DNA from: Drosophila miranda
Lineage: Eukaryota > Arthropoda > Insecta > Diptera > Drosophilidae
Length of the DNA: 64,000 nucleotides
Assembly (NCBI RefSeq): GCF_003369915.1
Contig: NC_046675.1
Location: 26,536,001 to 26,600,000, forward strand
Direction of reading: 5' to 3'
Position 1 is the stretch's first letter. Every line of letters begins with the position of its first letter. Of the stretch, positions 49,052 to 63,361 are shown piece by piece. The translations under genes were made by a program, and so were the position numbers. Below the pieces are notes generated by a model that had not been told where the DNA came from, searched no databases, and saw nothing but the letters and a program-made list of their open reading frames with translations.

Positions 49052-50811
49052 GCTAAAACTTTACATTTGAACATATAAAAGCTCCATTTGTGGGTTCTTT
49101 CTTTGCCCTTTGGCGAGCAGTTTATGTAAAGGACTTTTTCATTGGCTCTGTCGATTCGTTAATTTAATTGGAAAGTATTCAACGTGGGTTCAGTCGATTA
49201 ACATCGATGATGATGAGGTGTCTGGATGGCCCTGAATTGTTTTAGATGAGTCATTGGCAAGGGGTCCGCTTCCGAAGATAATGTTGCCGTCGAACTCGAC
49301 CCTCAGTCATTTTATGGTCGCCACAGCAGAATGGGGCATAATAAGGCCATCACAATTCCCGTTTGTGACAAAAATCAATTTAATATTGATTGATACAAAT
49401 AATTATCAACATTTTCAAAGTAATTATCGCACAGTAACCCCGTTCGTCTAGGGAATTGCGGCAGAAATGTCCCATAAGCAAACGGACACATTCGATTTGA
49501 ATGACCCGAACAGAGGCCATTCGCCACGAGCGATTCGGGTCTCGGGACTTGTAACGATGCAATCTCCAAAAGATATTTGCCAGTCCCTGCACAGCATAAC
49601 CTGCAAAATACTGAGAAAAATATGTACGTACAATAGATGGTCTGGAGATCGTATAGTGGAACGACTCGTCGTTTGTACATAGGGAAAAAGAAGAGTTGAA
49701 GACTTCATTGCTGATTTGATAATTTCTCCGTAGCAATTGTGTGCAGCTGTTCTTTCGCTGTGAGTTTTCTTGGTTAGTTTTTCTTGTTGCACGGGGGTTT
49801 GTTTAGCTGTTCTGACTGCCTGCCATTTGTTGTCTGTGTTGTTTCTGTGGATATATTTTCTTAACTTTTGCGTGGAGTCTCTGCTCTGCTGCAGCGAATG
49901 TAGAGAGAGAGAGAGAGGGAGAGGGAGATCCCATTCCGGTTGCAATATTTCAGCCTTATAAAGCCAGAACATTGCACATGCCACACAGACCAGACTACAC
50001 TTGGAGCACTCCTCACATGTCGCTCGGCGGCTGGTTGGCCAACTTGATAACTTGAGAACTCTCTGGCCAAGTCCCCGAACCAAACAGACTATTGGTATTT
50101 TACCTAGAAACCAACAGACCAGACCCCAGACCCCAGCAGACACGTCAGAGACCGACCGACCGACCGACCGGCATTCGCAATCAATTCGCCTTGCAGTTTA
50201 TAAATAAAATAATTTAATACTTACTTACTCTCTGGACGAGGACTTAATGAGCTGTGGCTGCTCGTCTGCTTTCTGTTCCTCGTTATGTCACAATTGTTTA
50301 CAGGAAAAACAATTTTAATTAAAGAATTTCACTCGCTTGGTTATCTTCCTTCTACAAGCCAGCGCTACCTTCGTCTCACTCACTCGCTCGCTCCATCTGC
50401 TGGTCCAGGTGATTCACAGTGCACTGCCATTTCCTTTTCACTTCCTTCGCACAAACACACACACGTAGGCACAGACAGGGACATGGCACTTGTGCATGTG
50501 TTCAAGTGCTGAAGTGTTGGTTAGCGCACAATCGATTATGTTTTTATCAAGCAAATTGTCGGGAAAAGGGCTGCAGGTAGAGCAGCACTCGCAATGCCCT
50601 TTTCCCCAATGATTGGTGCACAAAAGTGGACCGAAAACGCCTTGAATGAGACGAATTGTATGCAGTAAGACTAAATATTGAACCCGCTATTAGTATTATT
50701 AATATTATTTAAAACCGAATAGAGCATTTAAACTTCACCTTAATGTTGGATCTTGGGCAACCTCTTTTTATACGGAGAGTATGTATATTTTTTGCTACAA
50801 CTTCCTTTTGT

Positions 50812-50814
<3 letters not shown>

Positions 50815-50843
<29 letters not shown>
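50815..50843. repeat. (CT)n microsatellite / GAGA tract
   Basis: A nearly pure CT repeat. In flies such tracts bind GAGA factor and CLAMP and often mark promoters or boundaries. Confidence 0.7.
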
Positions 50844-50846
<3 letters not shown>

Positions 50847-53816
50847 CGTCACTGAAGTAAAGTATTTATTGCATTTATGCGAGACGGAAAAGGCAAAAGG
50901 CAGCAGGAGGATAGAATTCCAAGCAGGACGATGACAACAAAAAAGCTTTCCCTCTCTTCCTCCTTCTCTCTTTCTCTCTCTGTGTCTCTGTTTGTACTCC
51001 TACAAAAAAAAAAAAACACGCCAAAAGAGAGCTTCGACAAAGTTATTGTTGCTGGTGTACTTTCAGCTCTTGTTGTTCTTGGTATTTTTCTTCTCCTTTT
51101 GACGCTTCGCGCTATTACTCCACTTTTGTCGAGCTTAATTTTTTCCCTTGCTACAGTAAGCACTGAAGTGAGACGTTAATGTTGAAGGTGTGAAACAATA
51201 CGCACAGTGGAAACTTGTCAAAAGAAACTAAGATAAATTACAATATCTGATAGCATATCATTTATCTTCTCTGTAAGACTCCTATAGGGAGCTTATTACT
51301 CGAATAAATTTGACCATTTGAATTCTTGAGTGTATTTTCCTTGCGAGTGCTTACTGTAGCTGTTGCACTTGTTTGCCAAAGGGGGTGGGGGAAGCAGCAG
51401 CTACAGCAGCAGCAGACAACGTTTGCCGCAAGCCCCCCAAACCGCCTCCTGCCATGTTCTCGACCGTCTCTTTCTATCCTTCCCGCTTCCACAACTATCT
51501 TTCCGCTCTCTGCGTGTGTCTGACGCCGCGCTCTCTTGTTGATGTCGTAGGTCATTGATTTGCGCTTAACAGTGGTGTATTCTGGTTGAACGAGGGGGAA
51601 GACGTGGAAAAGTGTCGAGTCGTGGAGACTCGTCCCCCTTCATCTTTTTTTTTTTGTTTGCTTATTGTTTCAGTTTTACTTTGTTCTTGCTCCCTGCATG
51701 TGGTGCATTCGCATTTCTGCGATTCTTTTTCTTGTTCTTCTTCGTCATCGCCGTTGTGGTGTTCCTTTTACTTGCGTTTCGTTCTTTCATGTTCCCTGCT
51801 ACTCACCCCTCTCCACTACCTACCCGTTCCTTCTCCTTCCTCTCCTTCCTCTCCTTTGTTACTTTTTTCGAATGCTGTAATGATTTATGTGTGTGTCTGA
51901 TTTTGAGCAAAGCTTTTGCTCTCGCTCTCTCGGTCGGTGGACTATTCTGTTCTGCCAGCGTTTTCTTTCTGCTTGGATAATGGGTCGACAGCGGCGTCGT
52001 CGTCGTCGGTTTACTAATTGGAACATCGCTGTTAAGAAGCTTTTTGGAGCGTTGTCATCTCCGTTTTGTATTGTTAGAGATTCTTCTTCTTTTTTCCACT
52101 GAAAATGCAAATATTTTATGTTTTCGATATTTTGCGCGAATTGATAGGCAGAAAATCATGTTTAAACCTACAAAGGCAGAATCTTATTTTCAGAGAGGAG
52201 TTAGGATTTATAATTTAAAGAAACTAATGATATGAACTACTCTACCGCTCTGGGGTTAAATAACCCCATGGATACGGGGTGTTTCTTGCAGTTTTATTGT
52301 GCTTCGCATTTTCTATTCTTTCTTTCTTCGTTCGTTCGTTCGTTCTTTCTTTTGCTCTGCTTTTACCTTCCCTCGCCCCATTGAGGCGCACCAACGTTTA
52401 CGTTCTAATTGAACAAACGCCGCGCTCTGTTCTCTTTCACTCACTCCTCTTGCCCTGCGGCTCATCTCTTTCTCTACCCCCCTCCTAATGGCTACCAATT
52501 AGCTGGAAATGCTTGCAATTTACCAACATCCAAGACGCTTTTGATGATAATGACGGAAAATGTGATGTTTCTTGTTGTTGCGTGTGGCCAACCAAGGCGC
52601 CAAAGCCAGTGGCAGAGGCATAGGCAGCGACGTCGGCAGCGACAGCGACTGCGATTTAGATTGATTTGCATTGCCGGCTAGACCTGGTTTAGTTCTCACT
52701 CTCTTACTCGTTGCTCTCTTCTGGCCTCGTACACATGTGTGTGTTTTTTATTCCAATACTCGTATTTTAACTGTCTTTTGGCACGTTCTTCTGACCCATC
52801 TTAACCGGGTGGCCAAGGTGTATTCTTGCAAGGTTCCCGCTGTTCTATTTGTGTGCCTCTACCTATCTTTTGTGTTCTCTTGTCATAGCCAAACAAATAA
52901 AACTGAAACAAAATAGGCGACTATCGGAGGAGCGTACTCTTCCAATGCCTCACCTTTTCATAAAGTGCCCTTGCTGTTGGCCAGCTGCTGCGCTCTGTCA
53001 CTGAAATAAATGCTCACTCTCTTTCTCTCTGTACGCTTCCTCAACACAGTGGCGGAAAAAAGTCTAAGCAGGACTCTGGAGATGGGAAAAATGGTGCTCG
53101 TATGTTGGTTGACTTTTCTCCGCCACTGTAACTATCCCCCCCGCACTCAATTGCATTAATTAAATACAAATTTGAACTACAGCGGCAAATTGTTTGACAA
53201 ATTAATTTCTTACTATTACTCTCTGTTTGCAGAGTCAGACAGTGTTCTTTCAAACGAATTTAATTGCCAGCCACTAACGCGTTAGCACGATAGAAAGAAG
53301 AGGAAAGAGAACATGGCGTTTTGCATAGATTTTGCCATGGAATGTCTTCGTTAAAGATTCTAATGGTCGCTTTCCACTAGGCTTCAAGTCCAATTTAGAC
53401 TGCAAGATAAACATAGGAGACGATACGATATCGGTTTAATATAATTTTTAGAACTTTGGGAAGAAAACTTGTACATAATGTACGATTACAGACACAACTC
53501 GTTGAGAAGTGAATTTGCGAAAGGTTTTAAAACTGAAAATTATTTGTCTTGTTATTCTATTCCTAAAAATTATGAAGCTTGAAACGCTTTTTGTATGCAA
53601 AAGGGAATACAACTTTCGGCTTTGCTTGTTCTGCTCTTCTTTGCCTTTCTTTGTTGTAATCAAACAGCTGCTTGAGCTTGGGCTTGCAAAATCATGATCA
53701 CACAGCTCGCTCTCGCTCTCCCTCGCTCCATCTCTCTCGTTCACCTCCAACAGCCACTTATCACACACAAACGCTCTCACAAATTTTAAGTTGCGAGCGA
53801 GAGACTGCCTGCCCAC

Positions 53817-53842
53817 ACAACAACAACAACAACAACAACAAA
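53817..53842. repeat. (CAA)n microsatellite
   Basis: About nine CAA units with one interruption, in intronic DNA; not part of a supported reading frame. Confidence 0.7.
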
Positions 53843-54873
53843 AACAACAATCAAGCTCGGCTCGCAGCTGGGTTCTCTTCAGCGGCTTTGCTCTCGCATT
53901 ACGTAAAAAAAAACTATGCCAAATGCGGCTTAACCAATACACTCTAAACATACAGAGAGGGCAGTCGGACTGTGTGCAAAGCTTACGTCTGGTTGCACGT
54001 GTGCTTTGCGACAAGAGATTGAGATAATGGGAGAGTGTAGACTGAGAGCCGACTACCTCCATTGCGTCTCCTCGCCTCTACCCTGTCACTCATTAGCGTT
54101 ACTCTCGGCGGCATAAATTGTGGCTGATTATGTTATTGTCGCCTGCTGCTCGCTGGGCAACACAGCTGCTGTTCTCTCGCACTGTGTACGTTGCTCTCTC
54201 TCTCTCGCGTTGCGTGAGATACTTTTTTGCGAGCATTATTCCGCTGCGAAGCTTTGGCCGCAACAGTTGACTCGTCTGCATGGAATATACTCGTAAATGA
54301 AACGGGAGACAATTTTCGTGTGCTGTCGATCGTTAAGCACGTTTTCTTTTGGTTTCTTCTGCCGCCTATCTCTGCCCCTCCCGCCCGTGCACGAGGGTTG
54401 CAGAACAACGCCAAAGAGGACAAGTGAAAAGCAAAACGAACCAATACCATCGTTATTTGGGGCTTTGTTCCTTTGCGTGTGCTGAGGTGTATATATGTGA
54501 AAGTGTATCTGAGAGTGTGTTGTACATATGTAAAAAGTTTATGTTCCTGTGAAAATCGCAGCTGATTCAAAAGTCTCGAAAATCAATAACGAAATTGTGA
54601 ATTAATCATAAATCCAATCCAGAAAAGAAGGCACAATCTTACCAATATATATATGTATCCCTGTGTGCGTGTGTGTGTGTAATCCAGTCAATCCATAAAA
54701 AGAAGAAGCACCAGGCGGCAAACACACAAAAAAAAGCCAGTGTAACGTGTTTTGCTCTCTCCCGCCGCTCTCTTTTCCAACTGCTGCTGGATTCGTGTGT
54801 TGAGTGCTCCGTGTGTTCTTTGTGATCCTCTCTACTCCGCTCCCGCTCACGCCTTCGAAGGCCTGCCTGTCCA

Positions 54874-54945
54874 ATGATGAAATTACTGCACGACTTCATG
54901 TTGGATGCCCGCTCCGCCGAGGATGTTGCACTCAGACAGGAAATG
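54874..54945 (+). CDS. pum: Candidate alternative first coding exon of pumilio
   Basis: Two adjacent ATGs open a 24-codon frame (MMKLLHDFMLDARSAEDVAL, then RQEM) that ends at ATG|GTAAATG. It closes in phase 0, exactly the phase of the pumilio exon expected downstream (ITTSTAKKLWEK), so a transcript starting nearby could replace the long Gly/Gln-rich N-terminus with this short one. The peptide is amphipathic, has no low-complexity bias and lies downstream of pyrimidine-rich DNA typical of fly 5' UTRs. Short pumilio isoforms are known, but I cannot confirm their start from memory. Confidence 0.5.
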
Positions 54946-56372
54946 GTAAATGACAGAAAAAGCTGAAAAGCTGCTCCTTCGTGGCTCCCTACATACACAC
55001 ATACATGTGATGTACATATGTGTGTGCATATTCTCTCTGTACCTATGCTCTCTTCTGGGAGCGTGGAACTATTATTGATTCGATTGATTGAAAGGTTCGT
55101 GGGAAGCAGGCATTCCATTTAGACGGCCGGCTTGGTTAATTATTGGGTTTACGAATACTAGCTACGTTGTTCTTGATATTTGTTAAATAATTTCACCTGT
55201 TCTCGTTTAATGGTTGGGGGGACTGCCTCCCGAGGGTGTACCATCTGATCGGACACTGCTTATTCTGTTGCATAAAACTCTTACCACATGAATCGTTGAT
55301 TTTTTCACTCAAAGAAGTGCTTTTTATTTGTTATAATTTAAAGAAAACCAATTTATAATTTTTAAGACTAAAATGAGTGGCATGCCTCTTTCTGATTAAT
55401 TTCAATCAACATCTGAATATCGCAAAAAGTATTTTATTTTCCAGCCAATTTGCTTCTGTTGATAATTGAAATGAATAAAATATATTTTGTAATTCCATTT
55501 AATTGATCATTAATTTCGACTCGAATGATATCCATTGATTGGGCCATATCGCTCATTAGTTAAGCATTAGTTAAATAAACGCTTCATTTAAGCCTGGATA
55601 ATCGAATAGACATGTGAAAAATACATAAAAATGTATTATTATAGTACCGTCAAGGCAAGGGGGGAAAGTGGGGGGGAGAGTTTTCCCCCACAGACAGAGA
55701 AGTGAGAACAAGACTCATTCATTTTATATCCCTGCTATTAGATAATGGCTCCACACAAAAAACAGCAGTGCTGCCCCGATCTAAATCCCAGCCCCAGCAT
55801 GGGGCAGGCAGAGCTTTGGTTTTGGTTTCGGTTCTGGTTCTGGTTCTGCCCGCTGGTGGGGCGGAGGAGGGGCCGCGCCGCCTGAGCCCCATAGATAAAA
55901 CCGTTTTTGCGGTTGCCGTCGCTGTCGCCGTCGCTGCTTCTGCTGACTGCAGTTGATTTTTCGCTTTTTCTTTCATTTGATTCATTCATTCATTCTGTTT
56001 GGCCTCTGTCTACCCCGCATGCGAAGAGCACAAGGGTGTATTGGTCCGCATGGAAATTTATGTAAGTGTATGTTTAAGAAATTATTGGCTTCTTCTTTTG
56101 GCAGAATCGATCCTGCAATCCTCCCATCCTCCCATCTAGAACTGGGAAAAGAACTCTCCTTTTAACGCGGGGTATCCTGTAGTCGGAATAACGACAATGG
56201 CTTTCTGCTTTCTGTTTTGTTTTTTGTTGCTGTTTCGTTTTGGATTTCCACACTGACTGACAATTGTTCTTATGCATTTCACGTAGCTTAACCCCACACA
56301 AAAATAAAGTAAACTGGGGGCCAAAACTGTAAAGTGAGCGCAGAATCGGAGGGTGGGTTGTGTGGAATCGAA

Positions 56373-56391
56373 GGGGGGGGGGGGGGGGGGG
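56373..56391. repeat. Poly(G) run of 19 nt
   Basis: Nineteen consecutive G, followed by CGCGG. Such a run can form G-quadruplexes; it lies in intronic DNA. Confidence 0.75.
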
Positions 56392-56647
56392 CGCGGAAGG
56401 GAACTAGAACCACCTCTAGAGATGTACTAGAATTTTATGCTGCCTGTGTGGTGTGCCCCTGCCCTGCCCTGCCCTGACTGCCTTCCTTCCTTCCCTCAAT
56501 GTTTCTTTTTTTTTTCGAGGGAATTTACATGAAAATAAATATTTTCCGGTTTCAATTATATATGCGATTTGCTTTTGCCTTTGACCGAACTAACGAACGA
56601 ACTACTACCCATGCACCATGTACCTCCATCTGCCTGTGTAACCCGTC

Positions 56648-56690
56648 CGTCCGTCCGTCCCTCAGTCCGTCCGTCCACCCTCTTGATCTA
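56648..56690. repeat. Imperfect (CCGT)n repeat
   Basis: CCGTCCGTCCGTCCGT followed, after CCCTCA, by GTCCGTCCGTCC. Tandem tetranucleotides, no coding role seen. Confidence 0.7.
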
Positions 56691-59600
56691 TTTCACGCTT
56701 GATTGCATTGCGTCTGACTGAACTCGTTGACTGATTAGGAGGCTCCCAGACCAAGCCATACCATACCATACCATTCCATTCTAGAGCTAGGGGCGTGGTC
56801 GCGATGTCAAACGATGACAGTCGTCGATCCGATAAGGGTATGGCTCTGGATATAACATTCTATCATAAATGGGAATCCAATTTGAATTCGCTTAAAAGAC
56901 CATTGAAGCCGAAGCCATTATGAGGTGGGACATCCCTTGGGGCCGGCCAAAACACTCTCTCATTGGATCTCATTTGTGTAGTTTTGAACCCGTAAGAGGA
57001 ACTATGCTTCTACCCCGTTTTCTTGGCTAGCTTCATAATCATTTTGGAAATAATTTCAGCATGTTTCAGGCCACACCCCCAAGAACTTTGAAACGTTCAG
57101 AAAAGTTACCTTTTCCCGCAGTTTGGGGCAAGAGGGGGAGCAGGTTGCACGGTGCGGTGCGGTGGCACGGGAAAAGTTTTGAATGCTTAACCAAAGTCAC
57201 GTGACTTGCATTCCCCTCGAATGCAAGAATGAAACCCCTGGCATACCCTTCGGGGGCGCCTCTTCATTCATCATCATTCTGCAACTTTGTTATTTGTTGC
57301 TTCGTATTCCGTTTATTGGATTTGGACACGCCCCAATAGCCCCCCAAATGCTGCTGCCGCCCCATAAGTTAAACTGTCATGTCTTCCGTCCGTCCGTCTT
57401 CTGTCTGAGAATTGTCGTCGTCGTCGGGGGCCCGCTGCTGCTTCCGTCCTTATCGGCTCCCTTCATCCATCATCCTGTGTTGGCTTTCCCTCTTTTCATG
57501 GCATTGTCCCTCTCTTCGGTTTAGTTTTGACTTGTTGTTGGCCAAGTTCCAGGCAACAATTCCGGCGCCTTCGTCCGGCAATTGTCCGACAGGCAGTGGC
57601 CCCATCCTCTGGGCACAATAAGTCAATCCGTTTTGGCCAAGGTGTCGAGACTCGCTCGCTGCAGTGTCTTCACTTCAGTAACTCCCCTGTTTATTGCGCA
57701 ACTCTCCAGTTTGCACTTTGGCACTGGTAGGTTTCCCATTAAATCTATGAATGGAAATATATACATACATATCTCCTCAGTAAACAGAGGTGACAAGTGG
57801 GTTTTGGGAAGACGAGTAAATGCAATGACTAATTGGGGAATAAACAACATGGGATATGGGGTATGCAAGAGATGTTCCTCTGATAATAAATAAAATTCTT
57901 AGAGGGAAGTTGGAAAAGAAGATGAACCATTTTCAAAGGACTATTTAATATCTTTCTGAAGATCATTTAAGGGATACGCTCGGCACTTCCTTGTCCCCTT
58001 CGGTACCACGTGACGACGATGCACAAGCGAATGCTGTGAAAGAGAAACCACGGGAATTGCAAAACCCACATACATGTCGTGTACATGACGCGGAATCGAG
58101 TTGCGCTGATATTAGGATAGGGTATTGAACACGCGAGGCGTAAATGATTTCGTCGTTTATTCTGCGATACAAGCATCAGGCAGCATTTTAATAAAAACCT
58201 ATATCTTCAAGGACTATTGAGAATTTACTGCACTCGCACACGATGCATTGCCCCCTTCTTTCTGTCTGCCCTCCCAGGCAACATTTCCCCCACAAACATT
58301 TCCCATTTCCCCACAGACACACACACACCACACACCCCCCTCGAATCCGAGCCCCGTTTGTGCGATGGGACGGTTGGGGGGGGCAACGGAGAGGAGGCTA
58401 AATAAATATGCTCGACGTCGACGTCGAAATCGGGGAATGAAAAGCGCAATAAACGCATTTCCCCGGCCTGTCTGCATTTTTCGTGTGTGTTTGCAAACAA
58501 AATAAAAGCCGGAGCGAAGTGCACTAAAATCGATAGTCGCCAAGAGCCGAAAATACTTGCCATATTATTTGTGCGAACAGTAGACACTACAGTGGGGACT
58601 CCTCAAGAAATGACAATGACAATTTCAATTAAGATTCAAGGTTTCCATTCCATTTGTGAGTACTGCAAAATGTATAATAAATCAACCAGAAAAATGTCTT
58701 AATTTCATTTTAATTAAGTTGGATTATTTAAGAGTTAATAAAACATGCCTTGAGGGAAAGTGGAGTGATTATTTAGTTAAATATTTAATAAGTCAAACTA
58801 TCCATTTTGTAGGGTACACAAAACAAAACAAACCCCATATTCTTCCCGAAACACCGAAAAGGGAAGATAAACGAATGGGAACGCTGAGCCTTGTTTGTGG
58901 CAAGGGCAGCGGCTCTACTTTTACACCCGGTACCCGGTAGCTTATTAAATATGTTTTAAAAGGGAAGAATCGAATTTTTGGTAAATGCGGATAGGGGATA
59001 TCTCCGCCATCTCTTTGAATCTCGAACACAGGGAGAAAGAGAGGAAGCACGACCACGAGCGATATTTATGTTCTTGTCTTAATTGTTGCACTCCGTTTAT
59101 CCTCTTTTCATCTACTTATTTTATTATAATTTTAAAATATTTTTTTTTTTCCATTTCGCTACTGTTTTTTATATCGGATGTAGATCCGTCTCTCTTTATC
59201 GCTCGCTTCTCACACCAAAACCAGCCGTTAAATCGCACTCCCCTCCGTGAGAGGTCGCACATTGCACGAGGAAGGGTGTGTGAGAAGGAGAGAGAAGGAG
59301 CCACTGCCATTTCCTTTCTCCCGATCCGATCCAGATTCGGCTATCTGGTAGATGTGGCCCTTCTCTATGATTCTGCGTTTTTTCGTATCTTAGAAATTAC
59401 GAATTACGTCCTTTTTGGGGGTGTGATATCACAGGAGTCTGTCTGGATACAAAATTTGGTTGCTTTAGCTCTTATGGTCTCTGAGATCAATCGCTTATTG
59501 ATGCTGATCTAGAATATGTGTACATGTCAAGTTTTATAGGGACGGAAGCACGTCCTTCTGGATATTACAGACATCTGAAAACTGACCAGAAAACTAATAT

Positions 59601-60290
59601 ATCCCAAAACTCGTTGAGTATCGGAGGGTTTTCGATTATAAAATGTTCTCGAATGCTTTCTTGCTGACAGTAAGTTTTTTGCCCACTTCTGCATTTACAG
59701 GAATATTTCTATATCTACATACATATGTATATGTATGTGCATTCATTTATGCCTTGCACTCCCATTCTTTCCCTCCCTCTCTCTCTCTCTCTCCGACTCT
59801 CTTTCGGTGCATCGTATAGCATATTCATAGCATTTGCCTTTTCTTTGGCTTTGCATGCGCCTGTGTGTGTGTGTGTTTGACTTTATTTTTATTAGTTTAT
59901 TTTCGTTTGCCTTTTCGTATGACACGCGAAAGGTCTTTGTACTTGACAACAACACGGAAGGAAAGGTGCCAGCGAAAAGTTTCAACTTAAAGAGAACTCG
60001 AGAACACCGACAGCGGACAGGCGGACGGACGACAAAAAAAATGTTACCTATCCGGGCTGTGCTTCGTCCACCCCGGCCACTCTGTCGCCTTCGTCTTCGC
60101 CTTGCCCCTTGATTATTATGTTAAACAATATAATCTTGATGCCCGACTCAAGACTTTTCACACATTATTGTCGCTGTCTCTGTCTTTGCTTCTTTCAATT
60201 TTCAAAGTCATCAAAGTAGTCTCTGCCGAAAAGTTCATTTTTTCTTAGTTTTTGTTTACTTCCTCAGTGTGTGTTTGTGTGTGTTTCGAA

Positions 60291-60930
60291 CAGAGTCAAC
60301 AAAATTTTCGTTCCGCTCAAAATTAAATGTATTTTTTGTGTAACAACAAATCCCGTTCACAAGCCGTGTGTTCTTCTCAGGACGACCTCTGACGGTTCGT
60401 AGCCCTCAAAATATCACAAAAAAATCAGGTATAATAATACCGAATCTGGTTACAGCTTGGCCCTTTCGCCTTGAAGTCCCCAAAGGGCAGAACTTTGCCT
60501 TTCAGCGATCCAGCACGGATGGATTTATTAAGGATTATAGTGATGCCAGCACTGCGCAGTCAGGAACATTCAGGTGGATGTTTCCACGAGCAGCTTCTAA
60601 TCGGAATCCACCTCCAGCTCTGGGTACTGATTGTTCAAATCTCGTTTTTCAATAAAGTTACGCGCCACAGTGAGGGCTATCCGGGCGGAATTCTTCATCG
60701 GATCTCCGAGGATTCCGCTCAAACCAGCACTGAGACCAGCAGCAGGCCTAGGAAGATGGTGCCCTAACTCTTGACGAAACGGAAGGCAATCTTGCGCATA
60801 ACCTTCTCGAACAGAGGTACTGCCTCAAAGCGCGATCTTGAGCACTGAAGCGATCAACAAATACTCCACTAGTCTTGGAAGAGGTCCTGGGCCAAGGGAT
60901 TTCCCGACTGGTGGGGCATTCAACCAAGAG
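60291..60930. repeat. 640-bp dispersed element, copy 1
   Basis: Direct repeat of the sequence at 63362-64000, about 3.07 kb away. Shared landmarks include AAGCCGTGTGTTCTTCTCAG (60361) and GGGATTTCCCGACTGG near 60898. In this copy the minus-strand frame seen in copy 2 is broken by CTC to CTA (a stop) and by small indels, so it is the more decayed copy. Similarity appears to exceed 90 percent by eye. Copy 1 continues into different DNA after 60930 or beyond; its true right end cannot be fixed because copy 2 runs off the window. Confidence 0.85.
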
Positions 60931-63361
60931 ATGTTTCTGCTTGCACTCCTGGACTAAAGAACTAATTTTGTAATCGAATGAAAAACCGGTTTGGGATTGA
61001 AAATCTTTGCTGTTGATGTATCCGATGAATCTACTTTAATTTGGGCATTATATTTTTAGAATAACTGGTTCATTATCGTCTATATTTGCTCTGTTCAATT
61101 ATCATAATGAACTAGTTTAATTACTGCCTTGAAGAAAGGCTCGAAGGTTTACCAAAATTGACCTTAAAAGCCCATAAGAGTATTTATTGCATTGTTAGAG
61201 ATTATGGATTAAATGGAGCGGAATAGAACCAGTTATTAACCTGAAAGAGTTAACCAAGAGAAAGAGTTTAAAGTTCTGGTTCCATGTCCGAAAATAGAGC
61301 TTTTCGATCGCTCAAGAAGTTTGGTTTTTATGGGGTCCATCTTGGGCACAGGACAGGCTCTCCTCCCAACAAATGTGACATGTGCCCCATCAGAGATCCA
61401 TCCATTGTAAGCTCTAAACTGATACGCGGATCATTAGTCACTTGATTATCACTTGGTAATGTGTCACATTGGAATTTGATATGCAATCCAAGGTCTGTTC
61501 CTAGATCGTGTCATGTCTGTGCGTGGGGGTGGGAAGTTCAAATCACCAGGAAATTCCGAACCAAACCCAACCTGGAGAACCACTTTCCATCAATCAACGC
61601 ACAAAATTTACACAAATTTACACTCGACGCAGGTTGAAGGAAATTTAAATAAATTTCAAATTTCAAGGGGTGCGAAGAGAGCGAAACAAATCACGGATTT
61701 GTCCAAGGCATACTCAAGTGGGGTGCAGCGCTGCGGGGAGTGAGAGAGCGCCCTCTGGGAATGCCGCACCTCACACGAAATGTGCCTTGGATATAGAATT
61801 TGTGTAATTCCCGACTGGTTTTTGCTGCTTATGCTTTGTTCTTCTTCGTTCTCTTCGCACGAGCCTATGGGCACCCCACACCCCCGCACCCTTCCACCTG
61901 GCTGGGAGTTTTGCTCGCCCTCTCTCTCTTTCTCTCTCTCTTTGCTTTGCTTTGCTTTTGGCATTCTAAGTTTTTCTTCTCTATTTTGTTTTTTGCCTAC
62001 TGTGTCGGTTTCTTCGTTTTTCCTTTTTCTTTTTGTCCGTGTCTCTGCTTTGTGAGCATTTTCGCTTTGTTCTTGTGAGTGTTGTCTTGTCTGTCTGTCT
62101 CACACGCATGATTTTATTTTTTTTTTTTTGTATAAAGAGGCCGGTTTCTGCGTCGCGCTCTCTCTCTCGCTCTCTTCATTTCTCTCTGTGTCTTGCACTC
62201 CCCTTGGTTCCGGCTGAGTGTGCGTGTGTGCGTGTTTGTGTTTCTGTCTCTTTCACAGTCAAGGACAAGTTAATGAACGATTTTTTGTTCTTTTGTGTGG
62301 ATTTTCTGAGGGGGGCCCAAGTGGCTTAATATTAGGGTTGGGGGTGGGGGGTAGGGGAGAATATGTTTTGCCATTGAAACGCAATAATTGTATACTAAAC
62401 ATTTTCAAATTCCTTATGTCTTCTTCTGCCTCTGCCTCTTCCTCCGCTGTTAATTATTAAAATATTTGCAAAAAACAACAATTTCGTGCTGAAAGAACCC
62501 GGTATTTTGTTTATATTTCTGTCACTTTTCCGCATTGAGCTGTTTCGTATACCCTGCATCCGTGTTGAAAAAAAAACCGACCCTAAACGGCATTTGAATC
62601 GTACAAATTCGGAATCTGGAATGAGTCCGTTCACTTATGGGAAAGTATAAGAGTGAGCCCTGGTGGAACGGCCTATGGCCTATGGAATGAGCCTTATATT
62701 TACTCATCTACTGAAAGTCTTTTGGATCGTATAAATAATACATCAAGAATAGGGAAAACAATCGTCCATATTATTATTGTGCGAGTTAATTTCATTAATT
62801 TTGGATAGATCGCCCATCAGTTTCATCATAATTTGTTTTGTTGTTGAATTTTGCTTGGCGCCGCAATTTGTTTATTTTTTGTCGCTTCTCCTCCACTCTC
62901 CTCTTCTTCTCTTTCAGCTCTGTCTACTGTGTTTTTTTAAATTATTTCTTTCTTATTTTCGGTTTAAATAATTTATTTTATGTACAGTATAATTCTTTCC
63001 AGTAAAGCTGTATACAAAATCGTTTTCATTCATTTTCATGCACTTTGGCGAGAGTCTCTGACCCATATTTAGAGCCAATGTTGCGTCAGCGTTTTGCTGT
63101 GGCATTTGTTGTTGGTTTTTAGCACTTCTTCTGGCCTGCAATTCGCACTTTTCCGCGTTTTTGTTTCACACCCTCGAAGAGGGTAAGTTTAAATTGCTTT
63201 GAAGTTCGTAACGCGCAGAGAGGGTAGCATCTGCGATTAAATGAATGTACTTAAAGTAACGAGAACGTCTCTAACCAGAATTTAGGGAGCACATTGCATC
63301 CAACCCTGTGAGTCGAAGTCTCTCTCGCTATTCGCCTCGCTCGATCCGTTAGAATCAGCGT

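Larger units (their letters stand above)
48205..54873. other. pum: pumilio intron, low-complexity and repeat-rich
   Basis: 6.7 kb with no family-level coding signal. It contains a T26 run (49026-49051), GACC repeats (50153-50169), a (CT)n tract (50815-50843), CT-rich blocks at 50950-51000 and 51610-51880, and a CAA repeat (53817-53842). Pyrimidine-rich 52270-54590 may hold the promoter and 5' UTR of the candidate first exon at 54874. Confidence 0.55.

Noticed and set aside
58605..58653. ATG frame MTMTISIKIQGF ending at a GTGAGT donor in the pumilio intron
   Set aside because: Short and compositionally simple; phase and flanks gave no support as a pumilio exon.
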